Source of the DNA: Aquipseudomonas alcaligenes MRY13-0052 | Lineage (GTDB): Bacteria > Pseudomonadota > Gammaproteobacteria > Pseudomonadales > Pseudomonadaceae | Assembly (NCBI GenBank): GCA_000474255.1 | Contig: BATO01000018.1 | Span: 1 to 64,000, forward strand | DNA: 64,000 nucleotides | Reading direction: 5' to 3' | Shown: positions 16,395 to 24,908 of the stretch, one piece after another | Numbering within the stretch: the stretch's first letter is position 1 | How the letters are laid out: every line of letters begins with the position of its first letter | The notes under the pieces: generated by a model | The model's input: the letters and a program-made list of their open reading frames with translations, nothing else | Databases searched by the model: none | Told to the model about the DNA's origin: nothing | Made by a program: the position numbers and the translations under genes

Positions 16395-18149
16395 TCAGAC
16401 CATGTCTGCCCAGTGCTTTAGCGCGATGAGAGCGCGCAACTCTCTAGTCCGGTTTCGCTTACTCGAAAAATGCTCTTCACAAATAGTATTTAATTCATCA
16501 TTGGAGAAAGAATCTTTGGGGAGATTGGACAGGCAGTATTCTTTCTTGGTCGTTTTGAACCACTCACCTACAGGGACTGTAAACATCTGCTTTTTTCGAT
16601 AAGCGAGATGCTCACCAATAAGTGGCGCCACGGCCTTCTTGTAGATGTATTTGGTCACACCATCCTTGAGCTTTAATTCACCCGGCATACGAAAGGCAAA
16701 TTCCATCATCCGGTAGTCGAGAAACGGAGTACGCGCTTCAAGAGAAACAGCCATCCCCATTCGATCAGGTTTTACTAGATTATTGCCACTGAGCAGCAAT
16801 TGCATATCCAGGAATAGAGCCTGATTAATCCTGTCCTGATGAGAAACTGCTTGAAAATAGGGAGCAGCAATATCGAAGGACTCAATACCACGTAGACGGG
16901 CAGCCATGTCTGGCTTGTAAAGTGCAGACTTGCCATGATCGGTAAACAAGGAAATACTATCAAAATAACGACGCTGAAACTCGCTATCTGTAAGTGCCCC
17001 AATATCAGGATTGGAGAAGAAATCCTTGTGCTTGTCATAACCGGCAAACAACTCGTCGCCGCCATCACCTGTTAGCACGACCTTTACATGTTTAGCTGCT
17101 AGCGCAGAAACGCGATAGGTAGGAAGAAACGACACATCGCCATGGGGTTGATCACAGTGATAAGTCGCCATGGGCCAGAGCTCGAGCATGTCAGGCGCGA
17201 CACGCTCCATAATGTGCTGAGTGCCAAATCGACTGGCCGCCTCTTGGGCGAATATCGACTCATCGTAGCGGGGATCATCAAAGCCAATACAGAATGTCTT
17301 GACCGGCTCACTCATATGCCGGGCCATTAAACCTACGACAGTGCTGGAATCCACCCCACCCGACAAAAAAGCGCCAAACGGAACATCGCTTCTCAAGCGA
17401 AGCCGTACTGCATCATCGAGGATGTAGTTGAACTCTTCTATCCAATCAGCTTCGGATCGGCCATGTACCGGCTCGACGGAAGCCAAGTCCCACCAGCGTG
17501 ATACCGAGCTGCCCGCCCGGGTAATCTTCATCACATGTCCCGGCATGAGATGATGAACACCCTGATATAGAGTGAGCGGGGCAGGTACATAGTTAAAGGT
17601 CAAGTAATGATGCAAGGCCTCCTCATTCATTGCAGGATGAGGCATCCCAGCACGGAGCAGTGACTTTATTTCGGAACCAAAAGTCAGCTGAAGTCCATCG
17701 TCGTGCACATAAAGAGGTTTAACGCCAATCCGATCCCTGACTAAATAGACGGACTGCTCACGGGCATCATAAATGGCAATGGCAAACATTCCATTTAGCT
17801 TGCTGACAAAAGAAATGCCTTCACGCTCATACAAGCGCAATAGCACTTCCGTATCCGAGTGAGTGCGGCACGGGTATCCCGTCCGGGCCAAATCGACGGC
17901 GAGTTCAACGTGGTTAAATATCTCTCCGTTTTGCACGACGACAATTTGCCCGTCATCTGAAACAAATGGCTGATGACCGCCTGCAAGATCAATTATCGAA
18001 AGTCTCTGATTGCCCAGCGCGAGGCCGGGGGCACTGAAAATCCCCTGATCGTCAGGCCCGCGATGCTGAATCGCCATTCCCATGGCGCTCAATTTCTCGG
18101 GGGAAAGGGAGCGCACTCCCCGGTGGAAATAGCCAAAAATGCCGCACAT
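16395..18149 (-). CDS. asnB: AsnB-type glutamine-dependent amidotransferase (WbpS-like)
   Basis: A 584-aa class-II amidotransferase. Cys2 is the glutaminase nucleophile (MCGIFGYFHRG), with HRGPDDQG, NGEIFN and DRIGVKPLY in the N-terminal domain. The synthetase domain has the ATP loop FLSGGVDSS and LTGDGGDELFAGYD. In O-antigen loci such enzymes (WbpS) amidate sugar carboxylates, for example uronic acids to uronamides. Whether it acts on the O unit here or simply makes asparagine cannot be told from sequence. It starts two bases after the stop of the sugar transferase gene. Confidence 0.9.
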   Translation of the reverse strand: MCGIFGYFHRGVRSLSPEKLSAMGMAIQHRGPDDQGIFSAPGLALGNQRLSIIDLAGGHQPFVSDDGQIVVVQNGEIFNHVELAVDLARTGYPCRTHSDTEVLLRLYEREGISFVSKLNGMFAIAIYDAREQSVYLVRDRIGVKPLYVHDDGLQLTFGSEIKSLLRAGMPHPAMNEEALHHYLTFNYVPAPLTLYQGVHHLMPGHVMKITRAGSSVSRWWDLASVEPVHGRSEADWIEEFNYILDDAVRLRLRSDVPFGAFLSGGVDSSTVVGLMARHMSEPVKTFCIGFDDPRYDESIFAQEAASRFGTQHIMERVAPDMLELWPMATYHCDQPHGDVSFLPTYRVSALAAKHVKVVLTGDGGDELFAGYDKHKDFFSNPDIGALTDSEFQRRYFDSISLFTDHGKSALYKPDMAARLRGIESFDIAAPYFQAVSHQDRINQALFLDMQLLLSGNNLVKPDRMGMAVSLEARTPFLDYRMMEFAFRMPGELKLKDGVTKYIYKKAVAPLIGEHLAYRKKQMFTVPVGEWFKTTKKEYCLSNLPKDSFSNDELNTICEEHFSSKRNRTRELRALIALKHWADMV

Positions 18150-18150
18150 T

Positions 18151-18705
18151 TCAGTTGCCGCCCTTTCCGAAAACTTGTTTGAACGTCAGCAGGATAATCT
18201 GAATATCCTTGAGCAGGGAGACCTGTCGAGCATATTGCAAATCCAACTCCTTGCGCTGACTCTCTGTAGCCGCCGAACGTAACGTTGCCTGAGCAAGACC
18301 CGTGATACCCGGACGCACACTGAGGCGTAGGCTCAATTCCGCATCAGTGTAAAGCGACCGCTGTGCAGGTACATCTGGGCGAGGCCCCACAACACTCATT
18401 GATCCCAAAAGCACATTCAGTAATTGAGGCAGCTCATCAAGGCTAGTTCGCCTGATAAACCTTCCCACTCTGGTGATACGGGGGTCCCCATCTGCGGTGG
18501 AATAGCCCCCAAGCTTATCAGCATCTATTACCATGCTACGAAATTTATAGATGAAGAACTCATGCCCACCCCGACCAATACGCTTCTGCTTGAACAGCAC
18601 GGGGCCGAAGTCAGAAAAATAGATAGCAGCTGCAACTCCGATCATGAGGGGTGAAAGAAGAACAATCGCCACAAGTGAGCTAGAAAAATCAAATATTCGC
18701 TTCAT
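18151..18705 (-). CDS. Initiating sugar-phosphate transferase (PglC/WcaJ type)
   Basis: Starts the O unit by moving a sugar-1-phosphate from its UDP donor to undecaprenyl phosphate. The 184-aa protein is a small monotopic enzyme: an N-terminal re-entrant hydrophobic segment (SSLVAIVLLSPLMIGVAAAIYF), then KQKRIGRGGHEFFIYKFRSM, the catalytic Asp-Glu in TSLDELPQL, SVVGPRPD and RPGITGLAQ. It lies between wzx and asnB and overlaps wzx by 17 bp. The WbpM-dependent amino sugar is a possible substrate. Confidence 0.9.
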   Translation of the reverse strand: MKRIFDFSSSLVAIVLLSPLMIGVAAAIYFSDFGPVLFKQKRIGRGGHEFFIYKFRSMVIDADKLGGYSTADGDPRITRVGRFIRRTSLDELPQLLNVLLGSMSVVGPRPDVPAQRSLYTDAELSLRLSVRPGITGLAQATLRSAATESQRKELDLQYARQVSLLKDIQIILLTFKQVFGKGGN

Positions 18706-20224
18706 TAAATGCCACTCTTTCCCGTGATCGCATCATATGGAGTACCGCGATAGCACTGATACCGAATGCTATTCCCGCCAATCCTAAGCGCCATATTGCC
18801 AACGGCCCCACTAGCCATGACCCGGCAGGCTTCAAACAGAAGAAATCTATCAATACTGCCACTGAGACCACGACAGCAATTAGCGCGCCGAGCGGAAGAA
18901 TGTACGCCCCTCCTAGCCCAGCGTTAAGCACAGCCCCTCCAGTAGCCCGAGCAAGATTAATAGCCAGCATCATATGAAAAATCGGTAGAGCCAACATCAG
19001 AGCAATAGGTTCTTTCAGCCAAAGGCCAGGAATGCAAAGTAAAGGAAGGAACAACATGACCGCAGCGGTACGGCGCAGAACCTGCCCGGGCCGTCTTTGC
19101 GCATTTACAGCAGCCGCAGCGAGGCTTGAAATACCAACGAAGGGTACGCTTAGCAACGCGACCTGTGTGAGAGTCGTAATGTGCTGTAGACCCGCAGTGC
19201 TTATCTGCCCGCCACCAAATAGTATGAATATCGCAGCATCGATGAATGGAAGCCCACACAGTACGATTACGATGGACAGCAGCACCGACCGCTGTAACGA
19301 CACACGCAGAATCTCGTTGAAAGCAACGATATCCTGTCGATCATGAGCCTCACTCAATCGAGGAAAGGCCACAGTAGCGAGGGTGGTAATAAGAATACCA
19401 AGCGGCAATTCGATCAACTTAACGGCGTAATTGAACGCCGCTAACTCGCCCTCTCCGAGCCATGATGCCCCCGCCCGAATGACCAGGGGCACTATCACCA
19501 GTAGAGAGGCCGAAGCAAGCCCTGCAACAAAACCAAGCAATAACTGGCGGTCCAGAACCCACCCACAAGACACGTCATGCTTTTTAGGCAGACGTCCGAC
19601 TCGAAGCGCTGAAAGCTGACTAACCCAGCGAACTAATGCACCTAGGAAAATCCCGGCACATAGCCAAGAGAGATACCGCCCACCAACAGCCAACGCGTAG
19701 AACAACCCACCAATAATGCAGAGGTTGAATATCAACGTACCGCAGCCTGCCACAAAAAAACGGTCTTTTGAATTCAACGCCGCCGAACTAACGCCAGATA
19801 GCGCAGTTAGCGGGATAGCGGCGGCAATGGCATAGATCATCCAACTGTCCAGCCAGCGCAACGGACTGAGCAGACCTGGAGCAAGCAAGTAGAGCCAAAC
19901 AGTCGGCGCCACTGCAAATATCGCCGCTAGCACGGCGAATCCCCCTCCCACTACAATAGAGGCCTGGATAAAAAGCGCCGCCGCTTTGTCTGAGTCTGCC
20001 GATCTCAATGCAGGAACTAGCACGACACTTAATCCCCCGGACAAGAGGAGATTGACAAGAAGATCAGGGATCGAGAGAAGAATGATTGCGATATCTGCTT
20101 CAGCGGACAAACCGAATGAAGACGCGATTAAAACTTCCCGACCGAAACCTGCCAGCCGCCCGCCCATCAAAGCCAAGCCCAAAAAGAGCCCAGCCCCAAG
20201 CAAGTTTCGCTGCGCCTGCGTCAT
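18689..20224 (-). CDS. wzx: MurJ-like O-antigen flippase (Wzx)
   Basis: A 511-aa polytopic membrane protein with about 14 hydrophobic segments and the MOP-superfamily/MurJ N-terminal signature GGRLAGFGREVLIASSFG followed by ADIAIILLSIPDLL. In a Wzx/Wzy O-antigen locus it would carry the lipid-linked repeat across the inner membrane. It resembles MurJ/MviN more than classical Wzx. Start ATG 20224 overlaps the upstream stop as TGATG. A seven-T tract (19754-19760) is in frame (CGT TTT TTT GTG). Confidence 0.85.
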   Translation of the reverse strand: MTQAQRNLLGAGLFLGLALMGGRLAGFGREVLIASSFGLSAEADIAIILLSIPDLLVNLLLSGGLSVVLVPALRSADSDKAAALFIQASIVVGGGFAVLAAIFAVAPTVWLYLLAPGLLSPLRWLDSWMIYAIAAAIPLTALSGVSSAALNSKDRFFVAGCGTLIFNLCIIGGLFYALAVGGRYLSWLCAGIFLGALVRWVSQLSALRVGRLPKKHDVSCGWVLDRQLLLGFVAGLASASLLVIVPLVIRAGASWLGEGELAAFNYAVKLIELPLGILITTLATVAFPRLSEAHDRQDIVAFNEILRVSLQRSVLLSIVIVLCGLPFIDAAIFILFGGGQISTAGLQHITTLTQVALLSVPFVGISSLAAAAVNAQRRPGQVLRRTAAVMLFLPLLCIPGLWLKEPIALMLALPIFHMMLAINLARATGGAVLNAGLGGAYILPLGALIAVVVSVAVLIDFFCLKPAGSWLVGPLAIWRLGLAGIAFGISAIAVLHMMRSRERVAFNEANI

Positions 20225-21054
20225 CACTTCAACCTGCGTGCCTTTATCGACTCAACTATCATCTCTACTTTTTCTTGAACGTCTCGATGCTTAGCTTGCA
20301 AAACCTCCGAATCATACCCCTTACTTTCCTGATATGCGCTCTTTAGTTTGCTAACTTCGGCGGAGAAGTCCATTTGCTTTTTGATTTCGGCAACAGACGA
20401 AGCCTGACGATGAAACGTTCTAGACAGAATGGCGGCACTGGATCCTAGACGAGCATGCTCGGCCAGTAGCAGCTCCGCTGGCAACAACCCCTCGCCGACA
20501 CGAGCGATGCCGCCTATGCCAAAAGGCTTACCACTATCGCGTAATATCGTAGCCATGCTATCGACCATTCCGCTGGCCAGAGGCTCAAACATGAAGTCGA
20601 GGCCAAGCTCCAGATGAAGGTCGTTTAGACCGATATGCACCTCATCAACACCTGGCACTTCGATGCACGCTTTCAAATTGGCAGCAGCAGATACCGTCTC
20701 AACGAGAAGGTTGCAGCGCGCACGCCCCCCCACAGCCGCTATGAATAACTCAACCTCCTCTACACGATGAAACATCGGAAGCATGAGCACATCAGCACCT
20801 GCCTCAATTGCGAGATCGATCTCAGCCTTGGTTCCCTCATGGATTGGATTCACACGAACCAGCAAACGCCCCTCTGGCACTACAGGCCTAATCCTACGAA
20901 CATCATCCAATGTGTGCCGACTGATCACGGTGTTAAGGTGCCCCTGACGCGCATCCTTACCAAGAATCTCAGTATCTACAAAGATACGATCCACGCCACT
21001 AGTGATGGCAAACTCTGCCAGATCGAGGCAATTGGTTATCATGAAGAGCTTCAT
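20224..21054 (-). CDS. HpcH/HpaI-like TIM-barrel protein with coiled-coil tail
   Basis: A 276-aa protein at the 5' end of the O-antigen operon. Residues ~1-215 look like the HpcH/HpaI aldolase / citrate-lyase-beta barrel: INPIHEGTKAEID-like strand, the acidic motif ADVLMLPMFHRVEEVE, LLVETVSAAANL, and VHIGLNDLHLELG. The tail (~215-277) is rich in Lys/Glu/Gln and probably helical or coiled coil. Such genes occur in surface-polysaccharide loci, but I know no proven role; making or splitting an alpha-keto acid such as a sugar-acid precursor is possible. The start ATG 21054 has GAGG 7 bases upstream. Confidence 0.75.
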   Translation of the reverse strand: MKLFMITNCLDLAEFAITSGVDRIFVDTEILGKDARQGHLNTVISRHTLDDVRRIRPVVPEGRLLVRVNPIHEGTKAEIDLAIEAGADVLMLPMFHRVEEVELFIAAVGGRARCNLLVETVSAAANLKACIEVPGVDEVHIGLNDLHLELGLDFMFEPLASGMVDSMATILRDSGKPFGIGGIARVGEGLLPAELLLAEHARLGSSAAILSRTFHRQASSVAEIKKQMDFSAEVSKLKSAYQESKGYDSEVLQAKHRDVQEKVEMIVESIKARRLK

Positions 21055-21744
21055 CAATAAACCTCTGCACCCAGAACAACATGATCAGCAAAAAAAGCCA
21101 TATAGTCATCCATACAAATTTAGCCACGGAGCCTTACAAGAGCCCCAGCCATCAGAAGTAGCATTGAGTTCATTTATTCCAAAAGGAAACAACAGACATA
21201 TCAATAGCGAGCCTTTACAGTGAACCTGAAGCAGCCATGCAAAATATTTTATGTCCTTACAATAATCAGAAACAGATCACTTGGCGCCTAAGTACTACCA
21301 GTAATCACTTCATCCTTCACTGTGCCAATAGCGCGTAGCGGGAACACGGCCTAGGGACGCTGGAGCCAATCGATAGGAAATCCAATCGAAGCACTCAACC
21401 ACTCGCGGGTCGGATTGAAAGCGCTTAGTCCATCGAAAGAAAATTTGCGGGCCATAGCAGTATCGTACAGCGCCGAAGAGAATACCCAGAGGAAGGATCA
21501 AGGAGTACCGCACAAGCAAATCCCTTAACGATAACGAAACCAGAGGGACTCAGCCCTAGGTGCGAGTTACTGGCTTAGCTACCTGCAAATACGCCAGAGA
21601 GTGGAGAAACGACCTTGCTCCAAGACAACTGGAGTCGCATTCTGCCTGCTTCCTAGTATTTCGCAAGCAGGGAGGTGTCAGCACCAGCCTTGAAGACGGG
21701 GGATTCACAGCGCACCCCTCCGCTCAATTACCTCAAGCTAAAGC
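21055..21744. other. Long intergenic region between ihfB and the O-antigen operon
   Basis: About 690 bp of intermediate GC with no convincing gene. One minus-strand ORF (21310-21519, 69 aa, hydrophobic start MLVRYSLILPLGILFGAV) is unrecognised and may be a remnant. The O-antigen operon promoter should lie here, since the first gene begins at 21054. I found no clear JUMPStart/ops element. wzz, which sits here in P. aeruginosa, is missing. Confidence 0.55.
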
Positions 21745-22029
21745 CTACTCCTCTTCGTTAACCCGATCCCGCAACTCCTTGCCCGGCTTGAAATGCGGCA
21801 CAAACTTCCCATCCAGACGGACAGACTCGCCGGTCTTCGGGTTGCGCCCCGTGCGAGGCGCACGAAAATGCAGGGAGAAGCTGCCAAAGCCGCGTATCTC
21901 GATACGATCGCCCGTGGCCAATGCCTGGGACATCTGCTCGAGCATGGTCTTGATGGCAAGCTCCACATCCTTCGAGGAAAGCTGGCCCTGATGGGTAACG
22001 ATTCGTTCGATCAACTCCGACTTGGTCAT
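21745..22029 (-). CDS. ihfB: Integration host factor subunit beta
   Basis: A DNA-bending nucleoid protein of 94 aa that pairs with IhfA. It has [11 protein letters not shown] at the N terminus and the DNA-binding arm [27 protein letters not shown]. It follows rpsA on the same strand, with the rpsA terminator between them, the standard gamma-proteobacterial order (PA3161). It marks the conserved right border of the O-antigen locus. Confidence 0.98.
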   Translation of the reverse strand: MTKSELIERIVTHQGQLSSKDVELAIKTMLEQMSQALATGDRIEIRGFGSFSLHFRAPRTGRNPKTGESVRLDGKFVPHFKPGKELRDRVNEEE

Positions 22030-22133
22030 GGTTTTTCCCTTCTATATCAAGCGGCTAGATCAGCTCTACGCGGTTTTAGCATGACCACGGAGCTTTGAAC
22101 AGCCCTAATAACCGAGGGTAAAACTCAGGCAAC

Positions 22134-22161
22134 AAAAAGGGCGGCCTAGGCCGCCCTTTTT
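22134..22161 (-). terminator. Terminator of rpsA
   Basis: A perfect inverted repeat aaaaagggcggcc-TA-ggccgcccttttt lies just after the rpsA stop. On the minus strand it ends in T5; it can act in both directions. Confidence 0.85.
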
Positions 22162-22178
22162 GATGAAGGAATCAGGAC

Positions 22179-23858
22179 TTAGCCCTGGTTCTCCATCTGA
22201 GCGCGGATCAGATCACCAATGGTGGTCGGACCAGTGCTCTCGGATTCCTGCTTGCGCAGTTCCTTCATTGCGTCTTTCTCGTCGTCCACGTCTTTCGACT
22301 TGACGGACAGGCTGATGACGCGGCTCTTACGGTCGATGCTGATGATCTTGGCTTCGACTTCTTCGCCTTCTTTCAGCACGTTGCGCGCGTCTTCAACGCG
22401 ATCACGGCTGATTTCGGAGGCTTTCAGGATGCCTTCGATGTCATCGCCCAGGGTGATTACAGCGCCCTTGGCATCAACTTCCTTGACGATACCACGCACG
22501 ATGGTGCCCTTCTCGTTCAGGGAGGCGTAGTTGGAGAACGGATCGTCTTCCAGCTGCTTGATACCCAGGGAGATGCGCTCGCGCTCCGGATCTACGGACA
22601 GAATGACGGTATCCAGCTCGTCGCCCTTCTTGAAACGACGTACGGCTTCTTCACCAACTTCGTTCCAGGAAATGTCGGACAGGTGAACCAGGCCGTCGAT
22701 GCCGCCTTCCAGACCAATGAAGATACCGAAATCGGTGATCGACTTGATGGTGCCGGAGATCTTGTCGCCTTTATTGAAGCGACCGGAGAAGTCTTCCCAC
22801 GGGTTGGATTTGCACTGCTTGATACCCAGGGAGATACGACGACGCTCTTCGTCGATGTCGAGAACCTGAACTTCCACTTCGTCGCCAACCTGAACGACTT
22901 TGGACGGGTGGATGTTCTTGTTGGTCCAATCCATCTCGGAAACGTGCACCAGACCTTCCACGCCTTCTTCCAGCTCTGCGAAGCAGCCGTAGTCGGTCAG
23001 GTTGGTAACGCGCGCGGTTACGCGGGTGCCTTCCGGGTAGCGAGCCTTGATGGCAACCCATGGGTCTTCGCCCAGTTGCTTCAGGCCCAGAGAAACGCGG
23101 TTGCGCTCGCGGTCGAACTTCAGAACCTTGACGTCGATCTCGTCGCCAACGTTGACGATCTCGGACGGGTGCTTGATGCGCTTCCAAGCCATGTCGGTGA
23201 TGTGCAGCAGGCCGTCTACGCCGCCCAGGTCAACGAATGCGCCGTAGTCAGTGAGGTTCTTGACGATACCTTTGACTTGCTGGCCTTCCTGCAGGGATTC
23301 CAGCAGAGCTTCACGCTCGGCGCTGTTCTCGGCTTCCAGGACACTGCGGCGGGAAACGACAACGTTGTTGCGCTTCTGGTCGAGCTTGATGACTTTGAAC
23401 TCGAGCTCTTTGCCTTCCAGGTGAGTGGTGTCGCGCACGGGGCGGACGTCCACCAAGGAGCCCGGCAGGAACGCGCGGATGCCGCTGACGTCGACGGTGA
23501 AACCGCCTTTGACCTTGCCGTTGATAACGCCCTTGACCACTTCTTCAGCAGCGAAAGCAGCTTCCAGAACAATCCAGCACTCGGCGCGCTTGGCTTTCTC
23601 GCGGGACAGCTTGGTTTCACCAAAGCCATCTTCTACCGCGTCCAGCGCAACGTGAACTTCGTCACCCACGCTGATGGTCAGCTCGCCCTGTTCGTTGTAG
23701 AACTGCTCGACCGGGATGACGCCCTCGGACTTGAGGCCAGCATGCACGGTGACCCAGTCACCGTCGATGTCGACCACGATGCCGGTGATGATGGCACCCG
23801 GCTGCATGTCGAGGGATTTCAGGCTTTCTTCAAAAAGTTCTGCAAAGCTTTCGCTCAT
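22179..23858 (-). CDS. rpsA: 30S ribosomal protein S1
   Basis: An mRNA-binding protein of the small ribosomal subunit with six S1 repeats across 559 aa (for example [20 protein letters not shown] and [20 protein letters not shown]). The start is ATG 23858 ([13 protein letters not shown]); the frame is open to a TTG at 23876, but the family begins at MSES and AGG lies 6 bases upstream of that ATG. A long leader of about 210 nt separates it from its own promoter. It is downstream of cmk. Confidence 0.98.
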   Translation of the reverse strand: MSESFAELFEESLKSLDMQPGAIITGIVVDIDGDWVTVHAGLKSEGVIPVEQFYNEQGELTISVGDEVHVALDAVEDGFGETKLSREKAKRAECWIVLEAAFAAEEVVKGVINGKVKGGFTVDVSGIRAFLPGSLVDVRPVRDTTHLEGKELEFKVIKLDQKRNNVVVSRRSVLEAENSAEREALLESLQEGQQVKGIVKNLTDYGAFVDLGGVDGLLHITDMAWKRIKHPSEIVNVGDEIDVKVLKFDRERNRVSLGLKQLGEDPWVAIKARYPEGTRVTARVTNLTDYGCFAELEEGVEGLVHVSEMDWTNKNIHPSKVVQVGDEVEVQVLDIDEERRRISLGIKQCKSNPWEDFSGRFNKGDKISGTIKSITDFGIFIGLEGGIDGLVHLSDISWNEVGEEAVRRFKKGDELDTVILSVDPERERISLGIKQLEDDPFSNYASLNEKGTIVRGIVKEVDAKGAVITLGDDIEGILKASEISRDRVEDARNVLKEGEEVEAKIISIDRKSRVISLSVKSKDVDDEKDAMKELRKQESESTGPTTIGDLIRAQMENQG

Positions 23859-24076
23859 GATCATACCTGTAGTCAAAGGCCACTAAAGGCCCTATTCCGC
23901 ACTACCAGCAAATGCGGTCAAGTCAGTGATTAAAGGTGAAAGGGACGTTAACTGGTATCCCGTTCCCCCCCTGCGGCACCACGTTCAGTCGGATGACTGG
24001 CAATGAGGCACATCCTTTCGGAATCAGAACCGGCTCGACCTCTAACAAGAGAAATCAAGCCGACATAAGGGCTGGA

Positions 24077-24105
24077 ATGTTAGCAATGAGGCTGACTGCC
24101 GTCAA
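24077..24105 (-). promoter_or_regulatory. Candidate sigma-70 promoter of rpsA
   Basis: On the minus strand TTGACG (24100-24105), exactly 17 bases, then TAACAT (24077-24082). It lies in the 320-bp gap between cmk and rpsA and leaves a ~210-nt 5' leader, which in E. coli rpsA is the site of autoregulation. The leader (23859-24070) holds no ORF. Confidence 0.6.
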
Positions 24106-24172
24106 TTGCCACGACTTGGCGAAGCCCGGCATTCAGCCCGACGGATCGCCAATGCCCTGGTCGCTGTGAAAA

Positions 24173-24207
24173 CGACAACGCCGCGACCGGGGGCCGCGGC
24201 GTTGTCG
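24173..24207 (-). terminator. Hairpin after cmk, probable terminator or attenuator
   Basis: A perfect 13-bp stem, cgacaacgccgcg / cgcggcgttgtcg, lies 15 bp after the cmk stop. On the minus strand it is followed by only TTTTC, so termination may be partial and allow read-through into rpsA. Confidence 0.6.
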
Positions 24208-24221
24208 GCGTAGATATCCGA

Positions 24222-24908
24222 TCAGTCATCCAGCCCCAGATCAGCAAAAGCCGCGAGAATCCGCTCCAGCACCTCGTCGATGCTCAGATGGGTGGAGTCG
24301 AGGATCAGTGCATCCTTGGCGGGCTTGAGCGGCGCAACCGAGCGCTGTGTATCACGCTCATCCCGCTCGATGATCTCGTTCAGCAGGGAAGCCATCTCGA
24401 CTTCCATGCCCTTGCCTTTCAACTGCAGATAGCGGCGGCGCGCGCGCTCTTCTGCAGTGGCAGTGAGGAATATCTTCAGCGGCGCATCGGGGAACACCAC
24501 GGTCCCCATGTCGCGACCATCGGCGACCAGACCGGGCGCCTCCTGGAAGGCACGCTGACGCTGCAACAGCGCATCGCGCACCGCCGGCAATGCGGCAACC
24601 TGCGAAGCCCCCGCCCCCACCGTCTCGGTGCGGATGACGTCGGAGACGTCCTCACCTTCGAGGATGATCCGCTGCACGCCACCGGCATTGGAGAGGAACT
24701 GCACATCGAGGTGCGCCGCCAGAACCTTCAGCGACTCCTCGTTGGTCAGGTCGACACCATGGTTACGCGCCGCGAAGGCCAGCAGGCGATAAAGCGCACC
24801 GGAGTCCAGCAGGTTCCAGCCGAGGCGCTTGGCCAGCAAGCCCGCGACCGTGCCCTTGCCCGAGCCACCCGGGCCGTCGATGGCGATGACCGGCGCTGCA
24901 GTATTCAT
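24222..24908 (-). CDS. cmk: Cytidylate kinase
   Basis: Phosphorylates CMP and dCMP with ATP. The 228-aa protein has the P-loop [14 protein letters not shown], the LDSGALYR nucleotide-binding motif and [15 protein letters not shown]. Start ATG 24908 shares TGATG with the stop of tyrA-aroA. The frame is open further upstream but the family begins here. It belongs to the conserved serC-pheA-hisC-tyrA/aroA-cmk-rpsA supraoperon. Confidence 0.97.
   Translation of the reverse strand: MNTAAPVIAIDGPGGSGKGTVAGLLAKRLGWNLLDSGALYRLLAFAARNHGVDLTNEESLKVLAAHLDVQFLSNAGGVQRIILEGEDVSDVIRTETVGAGASQVAALPAVRDALLQRQRAFQEAPGLVADGRDMGTVVFPDAPLKIFLTATAEERARRRYLQLKGKGMEVEMASLLNEIIERDERDTQRSVAPLKPAKDALILDSTHLSIDEVLERILAAFADLGLDD

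Noticed and set aside
21055-21310. JUMPStart/ops element before the O-antigen operon
   Set aside because: Only vague resemblance (tgtaaaggc-like bits); no ggcggtagc core on the minus strand.
22683-23933. 416-codon plus-strand frame opposite rpsA
   Set aside because: Antisense of the S1 repeats; its apparent repeat pattern mirrors rpsA.
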